Below, one piece after another: positions 48,125 to 59,112 of a stretch of 64,000 nt of DNA. The stretch lies in contig CM046303.1 of assembly GCA_025267735.1 (NCBI GenBank), positions 43,971,380-44,035,379 on the forward strand, in the 5' to 3' direction. The stretch's first letter is position 1. The number at the start of each line of letters is the position of its first letter. The translations under genes and the position numbers were made by a program. The notes under the pieces were generated by a model that did not search any database, had not been told where the DNA came from, and saw only the letters and a list, made by a program, of their open reading frames with translations. Source of the DNA: Mactra quadrangularis (lineage: Eukaryota; Mollusca; Bivalvia; Venerida; Mactridae).

Positions 48125-49038
48125 AATGAACAAATTCACTGATCACACGTCATTGTTACAGTTTGGTTATCTGATATAAAATCCCTGATATACAATTGTA
48201 CCTATAAGATTTGAACAGAGATATATACAATCATGATATGTAAATACAATACTTTAATGTACTATTTGTATTTTGGTAGATAACACTTGAACGAATCAAA
48301 CAAAAAGTGAGTCCCTTGTATTTTATCTTCGCAGGAAAAGTGAAATTTAATTTTGAAACACTTGAATATTTTACGGATCTGTAAATAACAGAGCAATATA
48401 AAGTGTTGATTTAATACCTACATGTATTTGTATATTATACATTGGCTGCATACATTTACATTTGCGACAAAGCCAGTACAAAGAATTTAGACAATTTTAG
48501 GGCAATCTTCTAAAAAATGTGGCCTTTTATTGGGTTTTCAATGTCCAAATTATTATATAAAATGAAGACTTGTAAAACTTCTATTAAAAATGTAAACTTG
48601 GTGATACGTAACCATTGATAAATGTAGACCAATAATCTAGCCTAATATTTCCATATCATGAACTTAATTTTATTGACTGACTTTAAATGTTTAAGTATGG
48701 AAAGTCATGCAGATTATAATTACAAGTACACAATTTTTAATTCTGATTTTATTTTCCCACAAATTTTGAGAGATAAGGAAAGGGAGCAAAACAGGAGGAA
48801 GGGTGCTATTCAAAAAACATTTATTGGGCTTTAGATGATTCAATCGATTAATTATAAATTATTGAGATTAAATTCTATATCAAATTAAACATAAATGCTA
48901 TATTCTGTCACATGCAGTCAATTATGTAGAACTTTATAATATACATGATCACCTTGATGAGTCAGCACAAAACAAGTCTACATCCTTTATTTACATGTAC
49001 ATGTATTTTTTCTGACTTTTGTTTAATGCCAGCAAGAA

Positions 49039-49350
49039 GCCGCCCGGCTAGCTCAGTTGGTAGCACGCAAGTCTATTGATCGAGGGGTTGTGGGTTCGAT
49101 TCCCGGGCGGGGCATACTTTCAGGGAGCTTGGTCATGACATTATTTCTACCGCCATTCTCCCTCCTACCAATGATTTTTAATTATGTAGGGCAGTTGTCA
49201 GTCACTGACGCAAGAATGTGCTTAGTAGTTGGTTAACAGCTAAATCCAGAGATTTAGCCTTTCCAGGAGGAGTGAGTAGGTTGACTGACTGCCGTTATAT
49301 GACCTATAATTGTGTTGCTACAGCGTTAAACCAAACAAACAAACAAACAA
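49039..49350 (+). repeat. Full-length tRNA-derived SINE, family A, nested in an older one
   Basis: The head GCCGCCCGGCTAGCTCAGTT continues GGTAGCACG, with GGTTCGATTCCCGGGCGGGG as B-box; it resembles the 5' part of tRNA-Lys. The tail is GTTGCTACAGCGTTAAACC and then (AAAC)n. A 12-13 bp duplication, ATGCCAGCA(A)GAA, flanks it (49026-49038 and 49350-49361). The right flank, to 49492, is a family A SINE in reverse that it split. The anticodon-arm region is not tRNA-like. Confidence 0.92.
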
Positions 49351-49361
49351 TGCCAGCAGAA

Positions 49362-49492
49362 TCGGTGGTAGGAGAGAAAAGCCAAAAAAATATATCATTA
49401 TCAAGCTCAACAAAAGTATGCCCTGCCAGGGAATCAAACCTACAACCTCTTGATCAGTAGACGTTTGTGCAACCAACTAAACTAGCGCAGTG
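49362..49492 (-). repeat. Older family A SINE, head part, split by the insertion at 49039-49350
   Basis: Plus strand: GGTGGTAGGAGAGAAAAGCC, AAAGTATGCCCTGCCAGGG, ATCAAACCTACAACCTCTTG, ending AACTAAACTAGCGCAG. This is the reverse of the family A head and proximal body. Confidence 0.8.
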
Positions 49493-49509
49493 TTTACATG
49501 TAGTTAGAT

Positions 49510-49733
49510 TAGGCCACAACAAGTTGATGATATGTTCTACGGATTTTCCAAGAAAAACATGGGGCGAGTGAGCATAAAAAAAATCTTAATTCAGTTGCTT
49601 TATATAGTGGTTTGACCAAATTTTTATGAGCGAGCGAGGAAATAAAAATAATTTTTTTGTAAAAATCGTCAAAATTAAGGTGCGATGGAATCCATAGAAC
49701 ATATGATCAATTAAAAATTCTGTTGTGGCCTTA
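49510..49733. mobile_element. MITE with TTAGGCCACAACA ends, copy 1
   Basis: TAGGCCACAACAAGTTGATG at the left and TTCTGTTGTGGCCTTA at the right; inner words CGAGTGAGCAT and GAGCGAGCGAGG. The reverse copy is at 56596-56819. Confidence 0.85.
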
Positions 49734-51499
49734 GTATTGTATACACTAAGATCAGGGACAAATTTAAGAAAAAATTAAACTTGCAAATTTTTGCGAGTTA
49801 ATTTTATTTCAACTCGGAAAATGAAAAAAATCATTCGCAATTGTTCTCGAAACTTTAATAGTATACCTTGTTATAATTCATGTTTGCAATATAAAAACAA
49901 AATGGCACTATGTTTAACTATGGATAGAACAAGAGCGTTATTACGGAATAGACAAAGAATATCAAGCATGTTTTTACGGCGAATCTAGGTCTATCCATCT
50001 GTCTGTTTCAATGCTGGCTTGAGCCCCATCAGTTTTTACGGTAATTATTTAGCGTAGATTTCAACTCGTGAAAACTTGCGAGTTAAAATAAAGTTTACTT
50101 GCAATTTTCAAAATCTACTTGCTTTTTGCAAGTATGCAAGCTTAAATTCGAGCACTGACTAAGATGATACTGTAGTAAGTATTTTCATTTGACGATGACA
50201 GCAAATGATTGCTGGTGAAAATCAGTTATATTTTATAAGAAGATAACTTTGAAATATAACATTTTAGAGGTCAAGATTTAGTGGTCAAGATTAAATGTCT
50301 TATATAAAATATTTGCTCGTAATTTCATTGAGTCCCCTTACTCACAATGACTAGTACTTATGTCAAATCTTATTGTTTTATTACCATTATTGACTATTAT
50401 TGAAGTACCATAGATTGGACGTTTAAATATGCCAGTGTCAATAAGTCATAAAATATGAATTTATCTAAATTTCATTTTCTTGAAATTTATCTGGCAATTA
50501 AATATATATAAGAGGACCATAGAATATATAATTTATAGATAGTTATAATTATATACTTGAAATTATCTTAACTAGTTCCTATCTAGAAGTCATAAATACC
50601 TATAATAGTTTCTTAATAAGACTTCAATGACGTTCTCAAAATAATCTGGTTTACAACTTGAACAACAAAGTGTACTTCATATGGTCTACTCATGTAAATG
50701 ATATAATTACTAGCCATAAAAGAGAGTTACAAAACCATAATAGAAAATATATCTGTAGAATTCGCAGAAAGGACTCATTGTGGTAATAATTTATTTTGTT
50801 TCAAAACATGGACTGATCTTAGCAGACAACTTGATAAGGGTATAGAGAGTCTGTCTTGAAAAACTTCACCCCAGAATTCATCAAGTCTGGGAAACCCTTC
50901 ATCTCTAAATACTAGATTTACATGTTCATACAAAAAAAAAAAAATGAAACACAAAATAACATTAATGTATTTGAAATGCCAACTCATTCAGGAAAATGTA
51001 TACAGGGTCATTCCCCCTAAAAAGTACTAAATGCACTCCTGGCATCCTGCATATTTCTATAAAGCTTGGTTATAATTATCACAACAATAGTAACACAGAT
51101 GACAAGAACTTTCCAGCAATCAAAGAGACTATGTTCAATAAAATTTAAGAGTTCTGTTTCATGCATGCTTCATATAAGCATATACAATAACAAATTAATA
51201 AATAATTATGTTTTATAATGAATGTGATAAAATAGTTTACAATTTTTTATTGATTCATTCAACTATCTACTCAACTCAATACTTCCGATAAAACAAGCCC
51301 AAAAACATCAGAAGTGTAACACAGAGCACTACAAAATAGCGATTACAATGAGCTACCCATTACTCAAGGCTAAAATTATGAAAAATCTTATCTAAAGACA
51401 TACAAACAGCAAAAAAACTTTCTATTACTACAACAGAAATATTCTTTGTGATAGAAATCAGTATATTATCTTTGATTTCATTACTATTTTTATATTTTA

Positions 51500-51595
51500 G
51501 TGGTTGCGTTTAATGCTGTTGCAACACAATTGTATAGGTCAAATAATGCCAGTCAGTCATTCTACTCACTGTTTTTGGACAAATAGAACAGCCCT
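51500..51595 (-). repeat. Family A SINE, tail fragment
   Basis: GTGGTTGCGTTTAATGCTGTT, ACACAATTGTATAGGTCAAA and CAGTCAGTCATTCTACTCAC in order. Reverse tail only. Confidence 0.7.
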
Positions 51596-51956
51596 AGATG
51601 TTTACCCCACACATCTCATCCAAATTGTCCAAATTTCATAAGTAAGTAGATTCTAACAAAGTTTGATAGAATTTGGTACATAAATGTAACCTAAAGGGTT
51701 TTAACAAAGTTTTCCTAATACTTGCCCTTGACCTCACATGACCTACAATAGACCTTGACCCAGAAATTATCGATACTAAGCTTCTGTCCAAGTCTGATGA
51801 AAATGCACAAAACTCAAACATGAGCAAAATCATCAAAATAATACAAAGATCAAATACATCATTAAAATGCAGTTATATAAAGAGTTGACGGAATATCCAA
51901 GGGTCAACGCAAAACTAATCTATATAATACATTGATCTGTATCAACATGTAGTTCT

Positions 51957-52270
51957 GGGGCGGATCCAGGATTTTTTTCTAGGAGGGTCCAAACTTTTCT
52001 AGGGGGGGGGGGGTCCAAACTTTTCTAGCGGGGGGGGGGGGGGGGTCCGAACCTCGAACCACAACCACATTATACACATTTTGCAGAAAAAATGCAACAT
52101 ATTGATAATAAAAACTACACAACCATTAAATCTATGTTAAGCACCAAGATAAATTGCTTCATACTACTTAAAAATGACTTACAAGCGAGAAATACACTAA
52201 TGGACATGTACATTTTCCAAATTCTAGGGGGGGGGTCAGGACCCCGCTGACCCCCCTGCTGGATCCGCCC
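51957..52270. mobile_element. MITE with GGCGGATCCAGGA ends and poly-G tracts, copy 2
   Basis: GGGGCGGATCCAGGATTTTT at the left pairs with CCTGCTGGATCCGCCC at the right. TCCAAACTTTTCTAG.GGGG is repeated in tandem inside the left end, with uninterrupted G runs of 12 or more at about 52002-52013 and 52028-52045. Confidence 0.82.
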
Positions 52271-54794
52271 ATGTTGTTAGACCAGATTTGCACAAACCAA
52301 AGTAATAATAACAACGCTTATATCATAACAGAATGATCAATTTTCTCATTTTGCTGTAGTAATGGAGCCCAAAGTTTTATATATAAATTAAAATAAAAAT
52401 GATTGACAGTCAATCCACATAAGGCATTACTGAATATAATATACAGTATAATATCAATGGTAATGAAAAAAATACATTTCAAAAACAAAATACAGGACAT
52501 ACAATTTTATATGACTAGAAATTGAAACCTCGTAAGGTATTTGAACAAAACTGCTACTTAATAAAAGATTAGTTGACAAGTAATCGAGAAATGTAAATAT
52601 TAGATGAATATATTTTACTAGTTGACTGAAGTACCTTTTTATTTGTTCATTTGACAATATTTCATACTGTATAATGTAGTGTGCCTAATGAATGCCTCAA
52701 TGAATTGATACAAAACGCTACAGATCTGCATGAATAATCCAGATATAAACCCAGTGAGGTCTTATTTATGTAACATTACCTTATTAGAAATGTTGACTAA
52801 TCATAATTTTGATAACCCTCTTGGAACAATAAACAAATAACATGCCTTTCCTAGCCTGGAAACATAATTTGATCTATGTCTGATACTGGGATTGTCAGTT
52901 AACTTTACATAGTTTATTTTAAGTCTATTTTACTTTGATACTGCAGATAGCAATAACACCAAGGGCCCCTATTATCAAGAGTCTTAGAACTGATTTTAGT
53001 TGTATATTCATTTGATAATATGCTGCCCTGGTCATTTTTTATTTTAAAGGTGGCAAAGCAAGTTGTTGTTTTACAAAATCAGACTTACTAGGAAATTTCA
53101 GAAATAATGTGAAAATATCAGAAGACACTATAAAACAATTTTTTAATGGTTTGCAATAAGATTGGTAATAAGATTATGCCATACTACATGTTGACAAAAT
53201 TCCTTGTGAATAATTTCATGGTGATTTCTTGTGTTTAAATGTTTGGTGTGCAACCGTCATGATATTCCAATACCATATTTCAACATCAGATAGAAAAGAC
53301 AAATAGCTTAGCCGTTTTATGCCTGCTCACCAAGTCAATGTCCCTTTGTACTTGTGCAAGGGAGTGCATTCAGTCACCATAAAATCATTCAAACTTTGAC
53401 AGTTAAAAGTTAAATGGTTTAGTATAGTAAAAGTGCATATTTATGTACCTTTTAAATAAAAAACTTGCCTTGTTTTCAGTAGATTTACTGCTTAATATCC
53501 CTCTAATGTCAGTGTTATGGAAAAAAGCTTCCATAAAGCAAGTTCACTAACCTAGTATTCAAAGAGTACTAACTATAAGTCCAATATATAATCTTACATC
53601 TCAGAACTGATATAATAATGTTTCTCCTGTATTCAGATAAACTATTAGTATGTTTTTTATCATTCATTCCTATGACATTTATATTATATCACAGAGGTCG
53701 TGTGTTACAGTATTGTATTAATTAATAGACTGACTGAACTGCGCAACTTGATTATTGGAAAAAATGAAATGAAAGCAAATACTAGAAAAGATAATAATTG
53801 ATAATAATGACTGTGTTACTTTGTAATTAGAACTCAATGAATGTTTCATCTGACACTAGTGTGGCCATTATGTGATATGTCTGAACATGGAAAGGCTAAT
53901 ATAATCAATCAAAGGGAAGTAATTCTAAAACTGAAACTGAAAATGGAGGTATGGTTCTAATGCACTGCAGTTAAAGCGTTGCAACAAACATGTTAACCAA
54001 TATTTGAAAAGTATAGCAGCAAACATGAACTAAGAAATAAGCTACATTAATGTAAGGTTTATATCTAAAAGAACTTATATGGTATTGTTATCTGAAAGTA
54101 CATGAAAAATTAGAAAAGTATAAAAACATGCATGACTTATACATGAACTTCATTCTTGTAGAGATTTCCAAAGTAAATTACAGTAATAACATTGATAAAT
54201 GTTTAGCTCATTTATATAAACAATGTGTTTATAAGCATGGCCAGTTTCATAATAAACCAATATTTGGGAGTCAAACATTATAACAATCTAATATTTTCAC
54301 TAGCTTAATTAAACACATTTCATTTACATATATATCATCAAATACAATCAACAATAAACCATATATGCAACAATATGCACTTTATGTATTTGTATTAAAT
54401 GTTACATGTCACAGTCAGTAAAATTATAAAATTTGTGCATCACCCTACTCACCTAATCAGTGAGCAAGCCCATTAAGGAAGTATATAAATATGCATGACC
54501 TACTATAAGAACTGTAATCTAATGTATTGATACTATGTATTGATTTATTGATAATAATGTTGATATAACAAGACACTTACATTTAATCATCAATCTTATA
54601 TTGACCACTGTAACAGTTTGTTTTAGTAGAGAAATTTATAAACATTGACTCAATGTGACCTCAGGTTTTCTTTATCAACTTTAGAAGAATTTGTCAATTT
54701 GACTCAGAACAGCTAAATAGCTTAATATTCATTAAACAATATCTAGGATAATAGTTTAAGTATATAATGCAAGGCTTAAACCAATTTCTGTTAA

Positions 54795-55190
54795 CAGATA
54801 TCCTGTAGAGCATTGTCATACAGGATCTCTAAGGTTCGCAAGGCGGGTCACGTCGAGATGACCTTTATGTAGACCAATTAATGCTTAGCTTTCATCTAAA
54901 CGAAAGGCTATTATTAGTATTTTGATTTCATAATTTCTATTTTTAGACCAAGATTTGCGAGCTAATTTGACAGCGGTATTATTCACAGCCTGCGATTAAA
55001 AGGCTCATTTCAAATTGTGTGATGTAGACGATGTAAACAAGTTACTAAAGATAATGATTTCGTCATAAATATTATAATAAGAAAAGGACACTTGAACGTG
55101 ACCCTCGTATGAAAACGGCCAGATCTAAATTAGCAAAGCAAAGGCGAGCAGAAAATTTTAGATTGAGTTTCAATCAGATTGGGCTTAAAC
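54795..55190 (+). repeat. Interspersed repeat family D, copy 4
   Basis: AACAGATATCCTGTAGAGCA through CACGTCGAGATGACCTTTAT, TTCTATTTTTAGACCAAG and GTGATGTAGACGATGTAAAC to AAAATTTTAGATTGAG. The longest copy in the window. Confidence 0.82.
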
Positions 55191-55728
55191 CCACGACAAA
55201 CTACTTGCAAGTCAAATACTTCCAATAAACTCCACAATCTAGCACAATTTCTAGATAAAACAAAGGTGACTACATTCAAGATTCTGTAGAATACCATAGA
55301 ATACAAGACAGGAGAGAGAGAGAGTGACTGAGTACATATCAATAGGTATGAAAAGCAAACAAATGTCTAAAATAAATATTGTGATATCTATTGATTTAGT
55401 AAACATACAAAGAAAACCTTGTACAGTTTCCCTGATTATTATAATACTATGAAATAATGATCTCGGAGAGAACTCTGTGACCATATGTATGAGAAAAATA
55501 ACATATGTTTTAAGAATTATAGAAATACAATGTATTGATAGGGAATAAAATTTCTTGTCTTTCAGTCACAGGTTAGATTGATACCATGTCATATGGTGCT
55601 TTGTTTAACTCAATGTAGTTTTTTCAGTCTTACTGTGATGACTATATAAAGCCACTCATTGTCTCTAGGAAGGGTTATATTACACAAACTTAGCTTTAAC
55701 CATAACTTAGAAACATTATATTGTGCGT

Positions 55729-55970
55729 AAATATTGACCCCAACTTGACCTTTATGCAAGAATACTCATTACATTGAATACGAATGTAGTATTAATGCTC
55801 GATTACACTGTGACCATGAGGATTATGAGTTAAAACTTAACACACAAACATACTTCTATAATTTAAGATCGCTGCCTATGTGTAAAATAGGCATGGTACT
55901 GACTTTCGTCGGGATATGTGAGGATAATCATTAGATGCAAATGTGAAAGGTCAGGTCGGGGTCAATATTT
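55729..55970. mobile_element. MITE with AAATATTGACCCC ends
   Basis: AAATATTGACCCCAACTTGA at the left and TCAGGTCGGGGTCAATATTT at the right are inverted over 23 bases with two or three mismatches. The stretch AAATATTGACCCC.AC also resembles the ends of 11611-11983 (TTGACCATTATGCAAGAATA shared inside). Confidence 0.8.
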
Positions 55971-55992
55971 ACACACTATACCTTTGACTGGT

Positions 55993-56127
55993 ATTGATTC
56001 AACTGACAATGGCACATACATGAATCCCACTGATTTAAATACTCACTACAGTATTCTGTACTCACTACCAAAAATCAAGTATTTAAATCAGCTAGTGTAA
56101 ATGTATGTGCAACAGACATTTGAATAA
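55993..56127. mobile_element. Small MITE (ATTCAACTG family), copy 2
   Basis: GATTCAACTGACAATGGCAC and CCCACTGATTTAAATACTCA on the left; AAATCAGCTAGTGTAAATGT and ACATTTGAATA on the right. A third, incomplete copy starts at 57733 (ATTCAACTGTCAGTGCAG). Confidence 0.6.
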
Positions 56128-56189
56128 AATTTACCAATTGATACAGTGTTATGTAAAGAGAATGGCAATAGAATGTATTTCACATCCTG

Positions 56190-56412
56190 TGCGCCTTTTC
56201 ACAAAAATTCTTACGAAAAAAGTTATTTTAAAAATTTTGCAGGTCGAAGTAGGAAGGATATTGGATATAACTATGATATAAGGTTTACAATATTCTACTT
56301 TTAATTTAATGATATTTCATACTGATTGACCAAAAAATGGCCGTATTATCAATGTTACTTGCTTTCAGCTTACGATGATTTTTATCACAGAATTTTTTGT
56401 GAAAAGCACTAC
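56190..56412. mobile_element. MITE with 40-45 bp inverted repeats, copy 2
   Basis: TGCGCCTTTTCACAAAAATT, CTTACGAAAAAAG on the left and GAATTTTTTGTGAAAAGCAC on the right. Diverged relative of 12528-12768. Confidence 0.78.
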
Positions 56413-56595
56413 TGAATCTTAGTGAATGTAAAACGTAGGTCTTGTCACAACCCTTGATCTGTTCTACAGTCAGGTGTGTGACAAACTGAGATAACTAAGG
56501 CCTTGGTAGAATAGTCACTGAGGTAATGGGGCATCTAGGTTTTAGAAAGTGGGGGTTGATTTCATATACATGTACCTTATTTGTCTATCTTACTC

Positions 56596-56819
56596 TTAGG
56601 CCACAACAAATTGATCATATGTTCTATGGATTCGCTCGCACCTTAATTTTGACAGTTTTTACAAAAAAAATATTTTTATTTCCTCGCTCGCTCATAAAAA
56701 TTTGGTCAAACTGCTATATAAAGCAACTGAATTAAGATTTTTTAAATTTTTTTTCTTCGCTCGCCCCATATTTTTCTATAAAAATCCGTAGAACATATCA
56801 TCAACTTGTTGTGGCCTAA
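56596..56819. mobile_element. MITE with TTAGGCCACAACA ends, copy 2
   Basis: TTAGGCCACAACAAATTGAT and AACTTGTTGTGGCCTAA at the ends; inner TCGCTCGCACC and TCCTCGCTCGCTCA. Opposite orientation to 49510-49733. Confidence 0.85.
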
Positions 56820-56874
56820 TAGTTATGAGGAAAAATGGAACTCCCCTGTTTGAATACGCCAGTTCTTTCACAAA

Positions 56875-57236
56875 TAATATAATAATCAAAGTATTGAAAT
56901 ACAGAAAGACTTATTTTTACTTCATAAACATTTCAACATGGAATACTAGATTGATCACTTTGCATACTGCTTAGGTATTAGTGTAATAATGAGATTTGAC
57001 TATGCCCCTTCCACAGCTAACACGTAAACACTTGTCACTGATCAGAGAAACAATGACATGTCAGATGACGGAACTACTTTCATCCCCTAGAAATTGACTG
57101 CATAATAAATCAGAGACACATGTATCACTCTGCAGGTTAAACTAGTCAGGCCTTTTTCAATAGTTTTTGATTTGTGGTATAACTTAAGCCTTTCAGCAAA
57201 ATTGCCGAAAGTCTAAAAAATCATAGATACTACAAT
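56875..57236 (+). repeat. Interspersed repeat family F, copy 2
   Basis: CAAAGTATTGAAATACAGAA through AACACTTGTCACTGATCAGA and AAGCCTTTCAGCAAAATTGC to GTCTAAAAAATCATAG, parallel in reverse to 44531-44960. The beginning also matches 34955-35000. Confidence 0.6.
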
Positions 57237-58255
57237 TCATGAATTGGCACAGAAAGTTGAAGTATTAAATATAATTGACGTGAAAAGATGTTTACAGGTA
57301 CATAATAATGCATTTTATGCCAATTTGCAATTGATAGAGAAAAGTCAAAAGTATTTAATACATATACAAAATTGTATGTAGATGTTGTCTATTATTTAAC
57401 ACATGTAGATTTGTCTATTTTTTACATACAATGATTTTTGTTGTTAGATTTTTTGTGATAAGGTTTATTAATTATGAAATAATTCACTCTTGTTTTACAT
57501 GTTTGACCTGTCAATGTAAAACAAAATGTAGTTTTGTCATAAACTATGTTATGTACAATCTATAAATTTTAACATTAACATTTTTATACATGCATCAGGA
57601 TCTGTTTTAAATATCTTCAGCAAACCGATATCAAATGATAAAGGAATAAACATTTGATTTTTAAGTACATGTAAAAGATTGAAATATCTTACTAAATTTT
57701 ACACTTTCTAAAGTAGAATGGTTTAATTTCATTCAACTGTCAGTGCAGTATACATTAACCCCACTGATTCAAATACTCACAACACCACTTCTGTAGTCAC
57801 GATTGATTTAAATCAGGGGGGGGGTAATGTTTCCCCCATTTAAAGTTAAATTTAATTTTAAAAAAAATATAACTTTCTGTTTCAATTTTAAGGAAACATG
57901 CAATAATGTATCCTATATGCCAATACTCTTATACTGTATAATTATAGACCCACTTAAAATATTTTAAGATTTAAATGATTTATGATAGCTCATCAACAAA
58001 TATTTCATACATTTGTGATTAAAAAATATGAAAAAGTGGATTTTAAACAAAATGAACTCTTCCACCTCCAAAAAATTAACATAACAATTTTGATAGATTT
58101 AAGCATCCATTACAATATGTCAAACTGTCATATTTTTTATTATTACTTAAGCTTTTTAATAGTAAATCTGTATACATCTAATACATTTGACCAACTTATA
58201 CATTTGGCTACAATTTGACTGGCCCAGGTAAGCATAGACATAATACAACAAAATC

Positions 58256-58328
58256 GAGTGTTGCCCACAAGACTGTAGTAAGTCACTCTTTAATGCAATG
58301 CACTTACTACAGTCTTGTGGGCAACACT
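58256..58328. repeat. 73-bp palindromic hairpin MITE, copy 4 (loop inverted)
   Basis: GAGTGTTGCCCACAAGACTG pairs with CAGTCTTGTGGGCAACACTT. The loop is the reverse complement of the loop in copy 3, so the element is inserted the other way round. Both arms carry matching changes (GTGTTG / CAACAC). Confidence 0.9.
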
Positions 58329-58579
58329 TGAAATACAAATATAGTAAAAGTATTTGTTGCATTTATATTGAGGTATCATAGGAAAGATTTATTAAAGTTA
58401 CACTCATTAACTATAATATGTCACACATCACTTTCTTAGAGATTAATTAAACAACTTCTCATCTCTTTTAAATATGACAGTGAACCAAAAACATAGAAAA
58501 CATAATTGTATACAAATGTAGTCTGGTGAGTTGAACACCAGGTTACAGACCTGGTGACTATAAGGATTGATGGTAAAAT

Positions 58580-58840
58580 ACTTGCAGTTTTGTAAAAAAC
58601 AATGAAGATTTTAAAATATATCTGGTTTTGTAAAAAAACATACAATTTTAAAAATTACAAGCAGTTTTGTAAAATACAGACATTTTCTGTTAAATACAGG
58701 CATTTCTGTAAAAATACATGCAGTTTTGTAAAATACAGGCATTTTTTAAAAAAATGTAAAAATACTTGGTTTTGTAAAATACTTGAAGTTTCATAAAATA
58801 TGTGCAGTTTTGTATATGCGCAGTTTTGTAAAATAAGGTT
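58580..58840. repeat. Degenerate tandem repeat TTTTGTAAAATAC..G.AG, about 22-27 bp unit
   Basis: CAGTTTTGTAAAATACAG and close variants occur about ten times. A loosely complementary A/C-rich tract (CACAATTTTCACAAAAAT) lies at 59215-59480. Confidence 0.75.
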
Positions 58841-58851
58841 TTGTTTGCGTT

Positions 58852-59112
58852 ATGCCTCTTTCAACAGTTCAACAAGGGCCATAATTAGTCCAAATTCATG
58901 CTAGAGTTATGCAACTTGGTATTTGAACTCTAATGGTAACCCCGTAAACACAAATAAAGTTTTAAGTGAATCCCTCCAGTACTTGCAAAGATATAAAAGA
59001 TACAAAAATGTTGCATCTAAAAACTTAACCAAGAAGTGTTACGCTAACGTCGACGCACAGCTGAGTAGGATAGCCCCACTATTCTTCGATTGGTCGAGCT
59101 AAAAAAACAATA
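58852..59112 (+). repeat. Bivalve-type dispersed repeat (CAAGGGCCATAATTAG family)
   Basis: TTCAACAAGGGCCATAATTA, GAGTTATGCAACTTGGTA, AAGTGTTACGCTAACGTCGA, GAGTAGGATAGCCCCACTAT and TTCTTCGATTGGTCGAGCTA in order. I remember this block as frequent in bivalve genomes; class unknown. Confidence 0.65.

Noticed and set aside
49039..49112. Possible tRNA-Lys gene (A-box and B-box present)
   Set aside because: The anticodon arm cannot be drawn well, and the sequence continues into a SINE body with tail and target duplication.
50775..50987. Minus-strand ORF with a protein-like end (GFPRLDEFWGEVFQDRLSIP) behind a strong T-rich acceptor tract
   Set aside because: Its phase does not fit any exon found, no donor follows in frame, and no second supporting signal was seen. 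It may be a terminal exon of an unseen transcript, so it deserves a transcript check but not a feature.
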